64,000 nucleotides of DNA from Emcibacter sp. (GCF_963675455.1 NZ_OY776217.1:62001-126000), one strand, 5' to 3'; shown: positions 1 through 8,358, numbered from the stretch's first letter. The notes: generated by a model from the letters alone, not told the origin. Translations and numbers: made by a program.

Positions 1-50
1 CACTAGGGTTCCACACACCATCAATAGAACAAAATATAGGGAAGAACATT

Positions 51-833
51 ATGCTTGAAGTCTATCACGCCGAACCCGGCGCCAATACCCTGAAAGTGCT
101 GCTCGCCTTGAAGGAAAAAGGCGTTGAATTCAAGAGCTGCTATGTTGCGCTCAATAAATTTGAGCAACACGAGGAATGGTTCAAAAAAATCAATCCCAAC
201 GGACAGGTTCCTGTCATCGTCCATGACGGCAAGGTGATTAACGAATCGACCGTCATCAATGAATATGTCGATGCCGTTTTCGAAGGCCCGGCCCTGCGCC
301 CGGCAGATGAATATGGCAAGGCGATGATGCGGATATGGACCAAATGGGTGGACGAGTATTTCTGCCCGGCACTGAGCTACCTGGCCTGGAACTGGATGAT
401 AAAGAGCCTGGTCAAAGACCTGACCCCTGAGGAGTTTGAAGCAAAGCTGGAGCGTATCCCCCTCAAGGAGCAGCGGGACAAATGGCGCATTACTGCGACC
501 GAAGGCTACCCCGAAGAACGGCTAAAGGAATGGCGGCGACAGGTTGAAAATTCCGTCACGAAAATTGACGGGGCACTCCGTGAACATGGCAAACCCTGGA
601 TCCTCGGCGACCGGTTCACCCTCGCGGACATTTCAGTCTTTGCCATGGCCCAGCCCATGCCCATGGGTTACGACGACATCATGAACGAAAAGGCCACACC
701 GCATCTGACGGCCTGGTATAACCGCATGATGGAACGCGAAGGCACCAAAGCGGCCCTTACCATGCCCAATCGCATGCGTGAGGAAGTCAAACTGGACGAC
801 CGCATCGAGGTTCTATCCAAACAAGGAAAGTAA
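51..833 (+). CDS. LigF-like beta-etherase (glutathione S-transferase)
   Basis: Cytosolic glutathione S-transferase, 260 aa, most like LigF, which uses glutathione to cleave the beta-O-4 ether of lignin-derived alpha-keto dimers. Seen: an N-terminal thioredoxin-like domain (about residues 1-80) with PGANTLKVLLAL near residue 10, KFEQHEEWFKKINPNGQVPV around residue 40 and the glutathione-contact pair ES in NESTVINEY, then a helical C-terminal domain with RIWTKWVDEYFC. These segments match LigF of Sphingobium SYK-6 as I remember it, including total length (about 257 aa). LigF has Ser near residue 14; here a Thr stands at residue 13. The start has a GGGAAG ribosome site. The next gene follows after 4 bp, so they are co-translated. 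Family certain; beta-etherase role likely from similarity plus neighbours. Confidence 0.85.
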   Translation: MLEVYHAEPGANTLKVLLALKEKGVEFKSCYVALNKFEQHEEWFKKINPNGQVPVIVHDGKVINESTVINEYVDAVFEGPALRPADEYGKAMMRIWTKWVDEYFCPALSYLAWNWMIKSLVKDLTPEEFEAKLERIPLKEQRDKWRITATEGYPEERLKEWRRQVENSVTKIDGALREHGKPWILGDRFTLADISVFAMAQPMPMGYDDIMNEKATPHLTAWYNRMMEREGTKAALTMPNRMREEVKLDDRIEVLSKQGK

Positions 834-837
834 GACT

Positions 838-1569
838 TTGGCCAACAACAATACGATCATTCTTTATGATCTGGTGCTGGAAAGCGGCTGTACCATCAGC
901 CCCTTTGTCTGGCGCACAAAATATGCCCTGAAACACAAAGGCTTTGACCTTGATCTCGTGCCAAACGGCTTTACCGGCATTGAAGAACTTACGAATGGTT
1001 TTTCCGATCGACTACCCGTTATTGTTGATGACGGCCACTGGGTGAAGGACAGTTGGGAAATTGCCGAATATCTGGATGAAAAATATCCCGATCTCCCGAT
1101 GCTGTTTGAAGGCGAGAGCCATAAGATACTCACACGGTTCATTGATGACTGGGCCTGGAAAACCGCGATTTCCCCGTGGTTCAGATGTTACATTCTTGAC
1201 TATCATGACCTGTCCATGCCGCAGGACCGCGACTATGTCCGCACCAGCCGGGAACAGCTGTTCCTTGGCGGGGAGAAACTCGAAAATGTACAGGCCGGAC
1301 GGGAAGAGCGCCTGCCGCTCGTCCCGCCAACCCTGGAACCCCTGCGCGTTCTTTTGCAGGACACGCCGTGGCTTGGCGGGGAAACACCCAACTATACCGA
1401 CTATTGTATACTGGCTGTTTTTCTGTGGACCGCATCCGTCGCCAAAGTTCCACCATTGCATGACGATGACCCGCTGAAGGACTATATTGATCGTGGCTTT
1501 GACCTGTATGGCGGTCTGGGACGCCATGAAGGCATGCATAATTTATTTGGTCTGCCAAAGGCAGGATAA
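838..1569 (+). CDS. LigE/LigP-like beta-etherase (glutathione S-transferase)
   Basis: Second glutathione S-transferase, 243 aa, closely resembling LigE/LigP, which cleave the opposite enantiomer of the alpha-keto beta-aryl ether from LigF. The start is a TTG at 838, because the protein then begins with ANNNTIILYDL, matching the LigE N-terminus, and AAGGAAAG lies just upstream. Seen: LESGCTISPFVWRTKYALKH (thioredoxin-fold helix 1), RLPVIVDDG and DSWEIAEYLDEKYPD (glutathione site), PWFRCYILDYHDLSMPQDRD and VQAGREERLPLVPPTLEP, all strongly LigE-like from memory. It ends after FGLPKAG and lacks the longer C-terminal tail I recall in LigE (281 aa). It sits between the LigF-like gene and the LigD-like gene in one operon. 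Stereospecificity is inferred. Confidence 0.87.
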   Translation: MANNNTIILYDLVLESGCTISPFVWRTKYALKHKGFDLDLVPNGFTGIEELTNGFSDRLPVIVDDGHWVKDSWEIAEYLDEKYPDLPMLFEGESHKILTRFIDDWAWKTAISPWFRCYILDYHDLSMPQDRDYVRTSREQLFLGGEKLENVQAGREERLPLVPPTLEPLRVLLQDTPWLGGETPNYTDYCILAVFLWTASVAKVPPLHDDDPLKDYIDRGFDLYGGLGRHEGMHNLFGLPKAG

Positions 1570-1607
1570 CCCCGAACCCAAATATTCAGATTTAACAGGA
1601 GTAGAAA

Positions 1608-2504
1608 ATGCAGGATCTAAAAGGGAAAGTCGCATTTATCACCGGCGGTGGTTCCGGTGTTGCGCTTGGTCAGGCAAAGGTATTTGCGGAAGAAGCCGGC
1701 ATGAAAGTCGTGATTGCGGATGTCCAGCAACCCCACCTTGATGAAGCCATGGAATATTTCAGCGACAAAAAAGCAGAGGTTCATGCCCTGAACCTCGACA
1801 TCACCGACCGGGACGCCTATGCCCGCGCAGCCGATGAGGCAGAGGAAGTGTTCGGACCCGTCCAGCTTCTGTGCAATACAGCTGGCGTCAGCCAGTTCGG
1901 GCCGATCGAACAAGCGACATTTGATGACTGGGACTGGCAGATTGATGTTAACCTGAAGGGAATGATCAATGGTGTAATGACCTTCATGCCGCGCATGATT
2001 GAGTACGGTAAAGGCGGGCATATCCTCAATACAGCCTCCATGTCAGCCTTCGTGGCCCTGCCGACAACCGCGATTTACTGCACAACCAAATTTGCCGTGC
2101 GCGGCCTGTCTGAATCGCTGCGTGTAGAATTGGATAAATACGACATCAACGTTTCAATCCTGTGCCCGGGTGCGGTCAACACCAACATTCACCGCTCTGT
2201 GGAAAGCCGTCCGGACAAATACGGCAAAACCGGTTATTACGGCCGGGATGAAGAGGTTTTCACCCGCCTGAAATCTGTTATTGAAGGCGGGTTTGATCCG
2301 GTTGATCTGGGCCGGATAGCCCTGGAGGCGGTCAAGCGCAACGACTTCTGGGTCCTGCCCTATCCCGAGTTCGTCCCGACAATTGAGGAACAAAATGCTG
2401 AACTCATCAGTGCCCTCAAGTCCTATGAAGACGACCCCGATTATAAACGGCGCGTGAAACTGGCGGAAGAAACCGGGCAGGCCATGCCCGGCACCAAAAA
2501 ATAA
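1608..2504 (+). CDS. LigD/LigN-like C-alpha-dehydrogenase (SDR family)
   Basis: Short-chain dehydrogenase, 298 aa, resembling the C-alpha-dehydrogenases LigD/LigL/LigN, which oxidise the benzylic alcohol of beta-aryl ethers to the ketone that LigE/LigF attack, using NAD. Seen: cofactor motif TGGGSGVALGQA near residue 12, NTAG at about 89, active-site YCTTK near 157, and a long C-terminal extension typical of LigD (about 300 aa) rather than classical 250-aa SDRs. The segment LDITDRDAYARAADE parallels LigD. It begins 38 bp after the LigE-like gene with a CAGGAG ribosome site, so the three form one operon ended by the hairpin at 2524. The family is certain and the substrate is inferred from operon context. 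Confidence 0.83.
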   Translation: MQDLKGKVAFITGGGSGVALGQAKVFAEEAGMKVVIADVQQPHLDEAMEYFSDKKAEVHALNLDITDRDAYARAADEAEEVFGPVQLLCNTAGVSQFGPIEQATFDDWDWQIDVNLKGMINGVMTFMPRMIEYGKGGHILNTASMSAFVALPTTAIYCTTKFAVRGLSESLRVELDKYDINVSILCPGAVNTNIHRSVESRPDKYGKTGYYGRDEEVFTRLKSVIEGGFDPVDLGRIALEAVKRNDFWVLPYPEFVPTIEEQNAELISALKSYEDDPDYKRRVKLAEETGQAMPGTKK

Positions 2505-2523
2505 TTTCCGGAAAAGTTACGAA

Positions 2524-2562
2524 AAAGGGAGGGCGCTAACTCAGTGCCCTCCCTTTCCTTTT
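2524..2562. terminator. bidirectional rho-independent terminator
   Basis: AAAGGGAGGGC (2524-2534) pairs with GCCCTCCCTTT (2546-2556). A T-rich run follows on the plus strand and a T5 run on the minus strand. It lies between the convergent LigD-like gene (ends 2504) and the CmcJ-like gene (ends 2578), so it can serve both. Confidence 0.85.
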
Positions 2563-2577
2563 TTCTGGAAATCCCTT

Positions 2578-3429
2578 CTATTCTGCCGAGAAATAGGCAA
2601 TCGCCCGAAACTCGATACTTTCCCGCTCAATGGCGTCACTGCGGCTGGTGTCCTCAAACGCCGTATGGGCTGCCCGCCAGGCGCGGGAATGATCGGAGTC
2701 ATAGAATTTGATAAAGATCACTTCGTCCCTGGTCATATCCGGGAAATACCACCATTGATGGGCGGGGTTATGGTAAAAAATGGAGGCGGATACCATATCC
2801 TCTTCACCGGGAATTGGGGCAAACAGAGCATCGCCCTTCGGGATCTCGTCCACATCCACCTTGACGTTGGGTGTTCCTTCATTTTCATCCATGCTCCTGA
2901 AATCACACAGGGCAAGGGGCCAGTCCTGCGGGGCCGGGCTGAGCGCCCGCCACAGGCTGAACATAATAAAGCGGTCATACCCGGGGCCGTCTGGCACCGC
3001 TTTCTCATAAATCTTTTTCGCAACTGTTTCTGCCGTCCTGGGGGTGAAGTCGACATGGGCCTCGCCGGCCGGCGGTTGAACCTTCTGTCCGGTCAGGCCC
3101 GAGGATCGAACCTGTCCCCCCATGGGGAGCACAAGATCTGCCCCGGTCCATTCTTTGGTGATTTCCTCAACTTCCCCGGCATAGACCGTTTTAATCGCCT
3201 CGTCGTCCAGGAAATCCGTGACACTGGTGACTTGTTTCCTGATCGCAAACCCGTGTTTATCAATCGTAAAGGGTTCAGACGCCTCTCTGGCATTATGAAT
3301 TTTCACAGGATAGGGTTCGTATTCACCGGTATTATATTCCTCACCGGGCGCCCAGAAACGCCTGTTAATACGGGAGGTCGGTATCAGATATTTGATTGTT
3401 GTATCAATGGAACTCTGTGCATCAGACAT
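2578..3429 (-). CDS. CmcJ/NvfI-family oxidoreductase or methyltransferase-like protein
   Basis: Protein of 283 aa with the hallmarks of the CmcJ/NvfI (AsaB-like) family, known from cephamycin 7-alpha-methoxylation (CmcJ) and fungal meroterpenoid pathways and widespread in proteobacteria with unknown substrates. Seen: FMLWR-like FIMFSLWRALSPAPQDWPLA in the middle, CDFRSMD, then the family signature YHNPAHQWWYFPDMTRDEVI and FIKFYDSD toward the C-terminus, where conserved His, Tyr and Asp may form the catalytic site. No signal peptide, so cytosolic. It is the last gene of a three-gene operon, 5 bp after the thioesterase. Family assignment is good; the reaction is unknown and I do not assign one. 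Confidence 0.72.
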   Translation of the reverse strand: MSDAQSSIDTTIKYLIPTSRINRRFWAPGEEYNTGEYEPYPVKIHNAREASEPFTIDKHGFAIRKQVTSVTDFLDDEAIKTVYAGEVEEITKEWTGADLVLPMGGQVRSSGLTGQKVQPPAGEAHVDFTPRTAETVAKKIYEKAVPDGPGYDRFIMFSLWRALSPAPQDWPLALCDFRSMDENEGTPNVKVDVDEIPKGDALFAPIPGEEDMVSASIFYHNPAHQWWYFPDMTRDEVIFIKFYDSDHSRAWRAAHTAFEDTSRSDAIERESIEFRAIAYFSAE

Positions 3430-3434
3430 CGAAA

Positions 3435-3878
3435 TTATCCTTCTTCATTTCCTGCCGGTCTTGAGAAACACTCCCTGACCATGTCCGGGACACGGGCGGC
3501 TCGCAGGCCACCCGGTCGCTCACTGTCCGGCACTGTCCACACACGTGTTTCCGTGCACTCAACGCAAATTTCGCCGTTCCGCACCAGACGGTGGTGGATT
3601 TTGAAACTGCTGTTGCCGAAGTCCGGGGCTGCTGTTTCAACAACCACGTCATCGCCGTAGGCTGCGGGTTTCAGGAAGCGGGCCGCTACGTCAACCATGG
3701 GAAAACCGGCCACGTTCATTTCTTCGAGCATGATCTTTTTTTTCGGTAACCCTGCATGCTCAAAAAGCCGTATGGTGTTTTCACCGAACATATCAAGATA
3801 GCGAGGTGCATAGACAATACCCGCGGGATCGCACTGGCCCCATTCAATCCTCAGGTCTCTGCTGAAAAACGGGATCAA
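3435..3878 (-). CDS. 4-hydroxybenzoyl-CoA thioesterase-family hotdog protein
   Basis: Hotdog-fold acyl-CoA thioesterase, 147 aa, the usual length of the 4-hydroxybenzoyl-CoA thioesterase family. Seen: the N-terminal motif EWGQCDPAGIVYAPRYLDMF, in which the Asp of CDPAGIVY (near residue 17) is the catalytic carboxylate known from Pseudomonas 4-hydroxybenzoyl-CoA thioesterase, followed by beta strands and the RNGEICVECTETRVW strand. It would hydrolyse an aromatic or short acyl-CoA. Its start overlaps the stop of the upstream SnoaL-like gene by 4 bp and it lies 5 bp before the CmcJ-like gene, so all three are translationally coupled. A link to aroyl-CoA made by the downstream thiolase pathway is attractive but inferred. 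Confidence 0.8.
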   Translation of the reverse strand: MIPFFSRDLRIEWGQCDPAGIVYAPRYLDMFGENTIRLFEHAGLPKKKIMLEEMNVAGFPMVDVAARFLKPAAYGDDVVVETAAPDFGNSSFKIHHRLVRNGEICVECTETRVWTVPDSERPGGLRAARVPDMVRECFSRPAGNEEG

Positions 3879-4591
3879 TCGTTAAATCCTTCCCTTGCCC
3901 TGCTGTTGTCAATCTTGATCGGCTTGCCGGTAACAGGATGGTTATAATGGAATGGCACGATATCCGTTGCGGGCCACAGGCGCGGCTTTGGATTAATAAG
4001 TTCATCCGGACCAAGCGGGTCCTCGGGATAGGTCACGCTGGCCATCGGAATAAAGTCGACTTTCGTCTTGGACCAGCCTTCTTCGAAGGAGGCATGCCAG
4101 TGGGGATAATAGCGCAGGGCCTTGATTTTCCAGACCCCGTTTTCACGGACATATTCATTTTCATAAATGCCGCCTTCCCACCACTGGCGTTCATCACCCT
4201 TGGCGGTTTCATGCAACCCGGCCTGCATCATGGAACGCCCGCGGACCAGTGCGGTCTTGCGGTCCGGTGCGACATCAATAATCATCTGCAACTGCGGATG
4301 GTCCAGCAGCCAGCCATAGCGGGGGCCGTTATGGTTTTCCGTAAAAGCGGTCCGGAAGCGTTCAATATAGAGCCTGTGAACGCCGGCTTTTCCCTTGTAG
4401 ATGCCGCCAAGAAACCAGACTTCACCGTCATCGGCGAAAAGGTCAACCACTTCGTCATACTGTGATTTATCAATGAAATAGCCATAGGAATACTGAAGCC
4501 GGCGAATATCGTGTATATCCTGCTGCACACCCAGATCATGTTCCAGTTTTTCAACCCGTTTGAGCAGGTCTTCGTTAGAGATATTCGTCAT
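3875..4591 (-). CDS. SnoaL-like (NTF2 fold) protein
   Basis: Protein of 238 aa with an N-terminal coiled segment (LLKRVEKLEHDLGVQQDIHD) and then a SnoaL_4-type NTF2 fold: IRRLQYSYGYFIDKSQYDE and VVDLFADDGEVWF, followed by the strand-rich part ending near residue 190. Members act as small cyclases, isomerases, dehydratases or hydroxylase partners with little sequence constraint. First gene of an operon with the thioesterase (4-bp overlap) and the CmcJ-like gene. Its own ribosome site is GGAGG near 4599. The C-terminal 40 residues (rich in Pro, ending SRAREGFND) go beyond the usual domain. The catalytic role is unknown. Confidence 0.72.
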   Translation of the reverse strand: MTNISNEDLLKRVEKLEHDLGVQQDIHDIRRLQYSYGYFIDKSQYDEVVDLFADDGEVWFLGGIYKGKAGVHRLYIERFRTAFTENHNGPRYGWLLDHPQLQMIIDVAPDRKTALVRGRSMMQAGLHETAKGDERQWWEGGIYENEYVRENGVWKIKALRYYPHWHASFEEGWSKTKVDFIPMASVTYPEDPLGPDELINPKPRLWPATDIVPFHYNHPVTGKPIKIDNSRAREGFND

Positions 4592-4734
4592 TGTAGCCTC
4601 CGCTTTTTCCCAAGATTTTGCGCACTCCCATACGCCTATGTATAATAGCTTTTATACACCAGTAGCCTCCTGGGAAAAAGGGTGATTTTTTATACCCCCC
4701 TGACAGATGAGACCACCCCAGAATTATTTATGCG

Positions 4735-5517
4735 CTACCCGGCATTCCCCAGAAGCCAGCCGCCGTCCACCTTGAATTCGCTGCCGGTGACATAGAGACT
4801 GTCATCCGAGGCCAGAAAGGTGACCATTCCGGCGACATCCTCGGGAACGCCCCGCGCCCCAAAAGGCACTTCGGCACAGACTGCCTGCTCGATCTCTTCC
4901 GGCGTCATCCCTGAATTTTGCGCAAACTCGGCAAAAATCGCATCGGTCATCCGGGTCCTGATGATCCCGGGATGAATAGAGTTGCAGCGCACCCTGGCCC
5001 CGTCCTGCGCCCCGATCAGGGCAATAGAACGGGTTAATTGCTGAACGGCTGCCTTGCTGGCGCCATAGGCCAGAGCAGACGGTGTCCCCATGAAGGAAAC
5101 GATCGAGGATATGTTGATGATGGAACCGGTGCCGCGTTCCTGCATATGCGGCGTCACCGCGCGACAACCAAGAAAGGTGCCGTCCAGGTTAATGCCCATC
5201 ACTCTGTGCCATTCGGTCAGGGAAGTATTCAGCCCCCCTTTCTTCAAATCTCCCTCAATTCCTGCGGCATTCAGAAGCACATCAATACGGCCCTGTCGTT
5301 CAAGCACATCTGACACAATGTCCGACCAGACCTTTTCATCACTGACATCATGGGCATAACCTGTGCCGCCAATTTCCCTGGCAACCGCCTTTGCGGCGTC
5401 ACCGGCAATATCGGTCACCACAACGTGGGCGCCTTGTGCCGCCAGGGCTTTTGCCGAGGCTTTTCCCAATCCGCCGGCCCCGCCGGTAATCAGTACAACC
5501 CGTCCTTCAAGTTTCAT
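4735..5517 (-). CDS. short-chain dehydrogenase/reductase
   Basis: Classical SDR of 260 aa. Seen: cofactor motif TGGAGGLG near residue 11, an acidic residue after the second strand (VVVTDIAGDA) favouring NAD(H), NAAG near 86, a catalytic Ser in INISSIVSFMG, YGASK near 155, and a C-terminal GSEFKVDGGWL. It is separated by 143 bp from the SnoaL operon downstream and by 222 bp from the divergent AraC gene, so it may have its own promoter. Substrate unknown. Neighbouring genes suggest an aryl or alicyclic alcohol or ketone, which is inference only. Confidence 0.82.
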   Translation of the reverse strand: MKLEGRVVLITGGAGGLGKASAKALAAQGAHVVVTDIAGDAAKAVAREIGGTGYAHDVSDEKVWSDIVSDVLERQGRIDVLLNAAGIEGDLKKGGLNTSLTEWHRVMGINLDGTFLGCRAVTPHMQERGTGSIINISSIVSFMGTPSALAYGASKAAVQQLTRSIALIGAQDGARVRCNSIHPGIIRTRMTDAIFAEFAQNSGMTPEEIEQAVCAEVPFGARGVPEDVAGMVTFLASDDSLYVTGSEFKVDGGWLLGNAG

Positions 5518-5592
5518 CCATTGCCTCCCTTTAATGGTCTTCCGTTCATCAAACAGTATAGCCGATCAGGAGTCCAAATACCCGGATTCCAG

Positions 5593-5603
5593 TTCGCCTG
5601 AAT
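5593..5603 (+). promoter_or_regulatory. 11-mer shared by the araC-SDR and hydrolase/BVMO upstream regions
   Basis: TTCGCCTGAAT lies here between the divergent SDR and AraC genes, and again on the minus strand at 9369-9379 upstream of the esterase/monooxygenase operon. It could be part of an AraC-family binding site linking the two promoters. Evidence is limited to this match. Confidence 0.3.
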
Positions 5604-5739
5604 TGAACCAGAGCGAAAACCTCTTCCCCATAGGTTTTCTTGATACCATAGACCCGCCGTGATAGAGTTCAGTTAAAAGGCGTAAAAAGCCGGTTATTCA
5701 GAAAATATAGTGGACATTTTTCAACCCTGGAGACACCCG

Positions 5740-6660
5740 ATGGGTTCGGTACAGATCCTGTCTACCAGATCGCTGAAGCCCCCTCACCGGCTTCGCTTCT
5801 GGAATGAAATCGCCAAGGAAGCATACAGCGGAACCCATATTGAATCCGATGACGATCGCTTTGAAGCGGAATTATGGCGCTGGAAATTGCAGGACCTTGT
5901 GATGATAAGGCCCCGCGCCCCGCGCTCCATTGTGCGACGGGAGGCAACTTCCGGCGGCTTGCCAAGTGATAAACTGGTCCTGCATCTTCAACATCATGGA
6001 AAGTCCCGCTTTCGACAGGGACTTCATGAATTCGAACTGATGGCGGGGGATATGGAAATCAACCCGGCTGACAGCCTTTACAGTCTCGATGTTTCCGACA
6101 GGAACGATATGCTGTCAGTGGAGCTCCCCATCGCCCCGCTTCTGGAAAAAGTACCGATGCTGGAAAGCGTCATGTGCCGTCCTTTCTCGGGTAAAATGCA
6201 GTCTGTCCAGTTGCTGCACAGCTATATCATTTCCCTGTGGCAGGTTGGCAGGAACCAGCGCGGGACAGATTCCTGGAGCGAGGGGGCCGTAAACGCTTTC
6301 TATTCCCTGCTCGCCTCGGCATTGACTGCCCCTGAGGACAACGCTGATGAAAGTACGCTGCTGGAAAAGCTGATCATAGAGGTCCAGGCAAGACTGACAG
6401 ATCCTCAACTCTGCACCGAAAGCCTGGCAAAAATTACCGGCGTTACACCGAGAACTGTCCAGCTGGCATTTGCCAAAACGGGAATGACACCCTCAAGCTA
6501 CATTACCCGGGCGCGTCTTGACTGGGCAGCGGAAAATCTCCGCCTGTTCCCGGAAAGAAGCGTGACCGAGGTTGCTTTTTCCGTAGGGTTCAATGATGCG
6601 TCCTATTTTTCCCGCTGCTTCCGGAACCACTTCGGGGTCTCCCCCCGGGCCTGGCGGTAA
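5740..6660 (+). CDS. AraC-family transcriptional regulator
   Basis: Regulator of 306 aa. I chose ATG 5740 over the upstream GTG at 5710 because GGAG stands 7 bp before it. Seen: an N-terminal AraC_binding_2-like ligand domain (roughly residues 20-190; contains LVLHLQHHGKSRF and ADSLYSLDVSDRND) and a C-terminal pair of helix-turn-helices with TGVTPRTVQLAFAKTGMTPS and the AraC signature VAFSVGFNDASYFSRCFRNH followed by FGVSPRAWR. It diverges from the SDR at 4735-5517 and points toward the Baeyer-Villiger monooxygenase/esterase operon, which is on the opposite strand and converges with it. The 11-mer TTCGCCTGAAT near its promoter recurs upstream of that operon. Effector unknown. Confidence 0.85.
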   Translation: MGSVQILSTRSLKPPHRLRFWNEIAKEAYSGTHIESDDDRFEAELWRWKLQDLVMIRPRAPRSIVRREATSGGLPSDKLVLHLQHHGKSRFRQGLHEFELMAGDMEINPADSLYSLDVSDRNDMLSVELPIAPLLEKVPMLESVMCRPFSGKMQSVQLLHSYIISLWQVGRNQRGTDSWSEGAVNAFYSLLASALTAPEDNADESTLLEKLIIEVQARLTDPQLCTESLAKITGVTPRTVQLAFAKTGMTPSSYITRARLDWAAENLRLFPERSVTEVAFSVGFNDASYFSRCFRNHFGVSPRAWR

Positions 6661-6683
6661 AATCAACCCACCGTTACACAGAA

Positions 6684-6712
6684 GGCCAGCCCCCGAAAGG
6701 ACTGGCCCTTTA
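6684..6712. terminator. terminator hairpin between convergent genes
   Basis: GGCCAG (6684-6689) pairs with CTGGCC (6702-6707), followed by CTTTAT. It lies between the ends of the AraC gene (6660) and the monooxygenase gene (6737). The T-tract is short, so strength is uncertain. Confidence 0.6.
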
Positions 6713-6736
6713 TCCTGAGACCGGTGATGCCGGAAC

Positions 6737-8344
6737 TTACCCCGTCACAAACCCTTCATAGCCGGCCCTTGCGATTTCATTGCATTTCCCGCGGTAGGCG
6801 CCGACACCGCCCACATAGGGCATGAAAACAAGCTTTCCATCACGGGTTCGCCCCTTGTACCAGCTGTCGGACTTGGGAAATACCGTCATATTGGCCACCT
6901 CGTCCGAATGAGCCATCCAGGCGCTTTCAGCCCCCTCTGTGGCTTCGATGGTTGTTTTTCCACTTTCACGTAAATGGGAAAGGCAGTCTGCAATCCATTC
7001 CACATGTTGTTCAATGGACACCACCACATTACTGAATACGGAGGGGCTTCCGGGACCGGTAATGGTGAAAAGGTTCGGAAAGCCGGCAACCGCAAGTCCC
7101 AGGTATGAACGGGGACCATCCGCCCATTCCTCGCGCAGCAGATGATTGCCCGGCCCCCGAATATCTATTTTATTGATCGCGCCCGTCATAGCGTTAAAAC
7201 CGGTCGCAAGAACCAGCACGTCAATGGGATAGCGGCCCTTTGCGGTCACAAGCGCATCTTCCGTGACTTCCCGGATAGGCTCGTCACGTACATCCACAAG
7301 CTCGACATTATCCCGGTTCATGGCGTCATAATAACCGATTTCGGAACAGAGCCTGCGGGACCCGATCGGATAGTCTGTCGGGGTCAGATGACAGGCTCTT
7401 TCCGGGTCCTTCACCAGTTTTGCAATTTTTTCACGGGCAAAATCCGCACAAAGCCTGTTTGAGTCCTCATCAAGCAAAAGATCCCCGTAGGCAAGTAAAA
7501 GACCCGTGGTCCCCGCATTCCAGTGTTCTTCGAAACGCTGGCTCCTTTCCTCTGCCGGGGCCGCCTTCGCCGATCCGTCGCGGGGGGCGTCAAACCAGCC
7601 CAGCGGATTATGCCGCGCACTTTCCCGAAGCTCCGGCAGCCTGGGTTTAATTTCCTCCATGATTTCATCGGTCAGGGGATAGTTATTTGCCGGGACCGCA
7701 AAACTTGGCGTGCGCTGAAACACCGTCAGGCTTTCCGCGACTTCAGCAATTTGGGGAATAATCTGAATTCCTGACGATCCGGTTCCAACGACGGCAACAC
7801 GCTTGCCTTTTAAGTCAATATCATCACGCCAGTGGGCGGTATGGGCGATCTCGCCAGTGAACTTCTCTATGCCGGGCCAGTCTGGCAATTTGGGATCTGA
7901 AAGACATCCCGTGCCGAGGATAAAATATCTTGCTTCAACCTCCTCACCGGAATCAAGATGAACCGTCCAGGATTTTGTATCCTTGTTCCATTTGGCCGCC
8001 GTCACCCGGGTATTAAAGGTGATGTCCCTGTTGAGGTCAAAACGTTCGGCGACATGTTCAAGATATTTCAGGATTTCCGGCTGAGTGGCGTATCGTTCAG
8101 TCCAGCGCCATTCCGCCTCCAGTTCCGGCGAGAAGGAATAGCTATATTCAATGCTTGGCACGTCACAGCGCGCACCGGGATAGCGGTTCCAGTACCACGT
8201 CCCTCCCACGCCGGAACCGGCCTCGATAACCCGCGTTCTGAAACCAAGCTCACGCAGTTTATAAAGCATATAAAGCCCGCTGAACCCCGCCCCGACAAAC
8301 AACACGTCAAGCATTTCCGTCTTCTTCTCCACATCACCAGACAT
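6737..8344 (-). CDS. Baeyer-Villiger flavin monooxygenase
   Basis: FAD- and NADPH-dependent monooxygenase, 535 aa, the length of cyclohexanone-monooxygenase-type Baeyer-Villiger enzymes. It inserts oxygen next to a ketone to give an ester or lactone. Seen: FAD motif VGAGFSGLYMLYKL near residue 16, GGTWYWNRYPGARCD around 48, the family fingerprint FTGEIAHTAHW near 160 (FxGxxxHxxxW), the second dinucleotide motif VVGTGSSGIQ, and LATGF near 380. The last gene of a two-gene operon, 14 bp after an HSL-type esterase that could hydrolyse its ester product. 4-hydroxyacetophenone monooxygenase plus esterase is one precedent for such a pair, but that enzyme is longer. The actual ketone is unknown. Confidence 0.88.
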   Translation of the reverse strand: MSGDVEKKTEMLDVLFVGAGFSGLYMLYKLRELGFRTRVIEAGSGVGGTWYWNRYPGARCDVPSIEYSYSFSPELEAEWRWTERYATQPEILKYLEHVAERFDLNRDITFNTRVTAAKWNKDTKSWTVHLDSGEEVEARYFILGTGCLSDPKLPDWPGIEKFTGEIAHTAHWRDDIDLKGKRVAVVGTGSSGIQIIPQIAEVAESLTVFQRTPSFAVPANNYPLTDEIMEEIKPRLPELRESARHNPLGWFDAPRDGSAKAAPAEERSQRFEEHWNAGTTGLLLAYGDLLLDEDSNRLCADFAREKIAKLVKDPERACHLTPTDYPIGSRRLCSEIGYYDAMNRDNVELVDVRDEPIREVTEDALVTAKGRYPIDVLVLATGFNAMTGAINKIDIRGPGNHLLREEWADGPRSYLGLAVAGFPNLFTITGPGSPSVFSNVVVSIEQHVEWIADCLSHLRESGKTTIEATEGAESAWMAHSDEVANMTVFPKSDSWYKGRTRDGKLVFMPYVGGVGAYRGKCNEIARAGYEGFVTG

Positions 8345-8358
8345 GACGTATTTCTCCC

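Noticed and set aside
2665..3660. Plus-strand frame of 331 codons
   Set aside because: Antisense to the CmcJ-like and thioesterase genes, with no recognisable domain; the minus-strand proteins carry family motifs.
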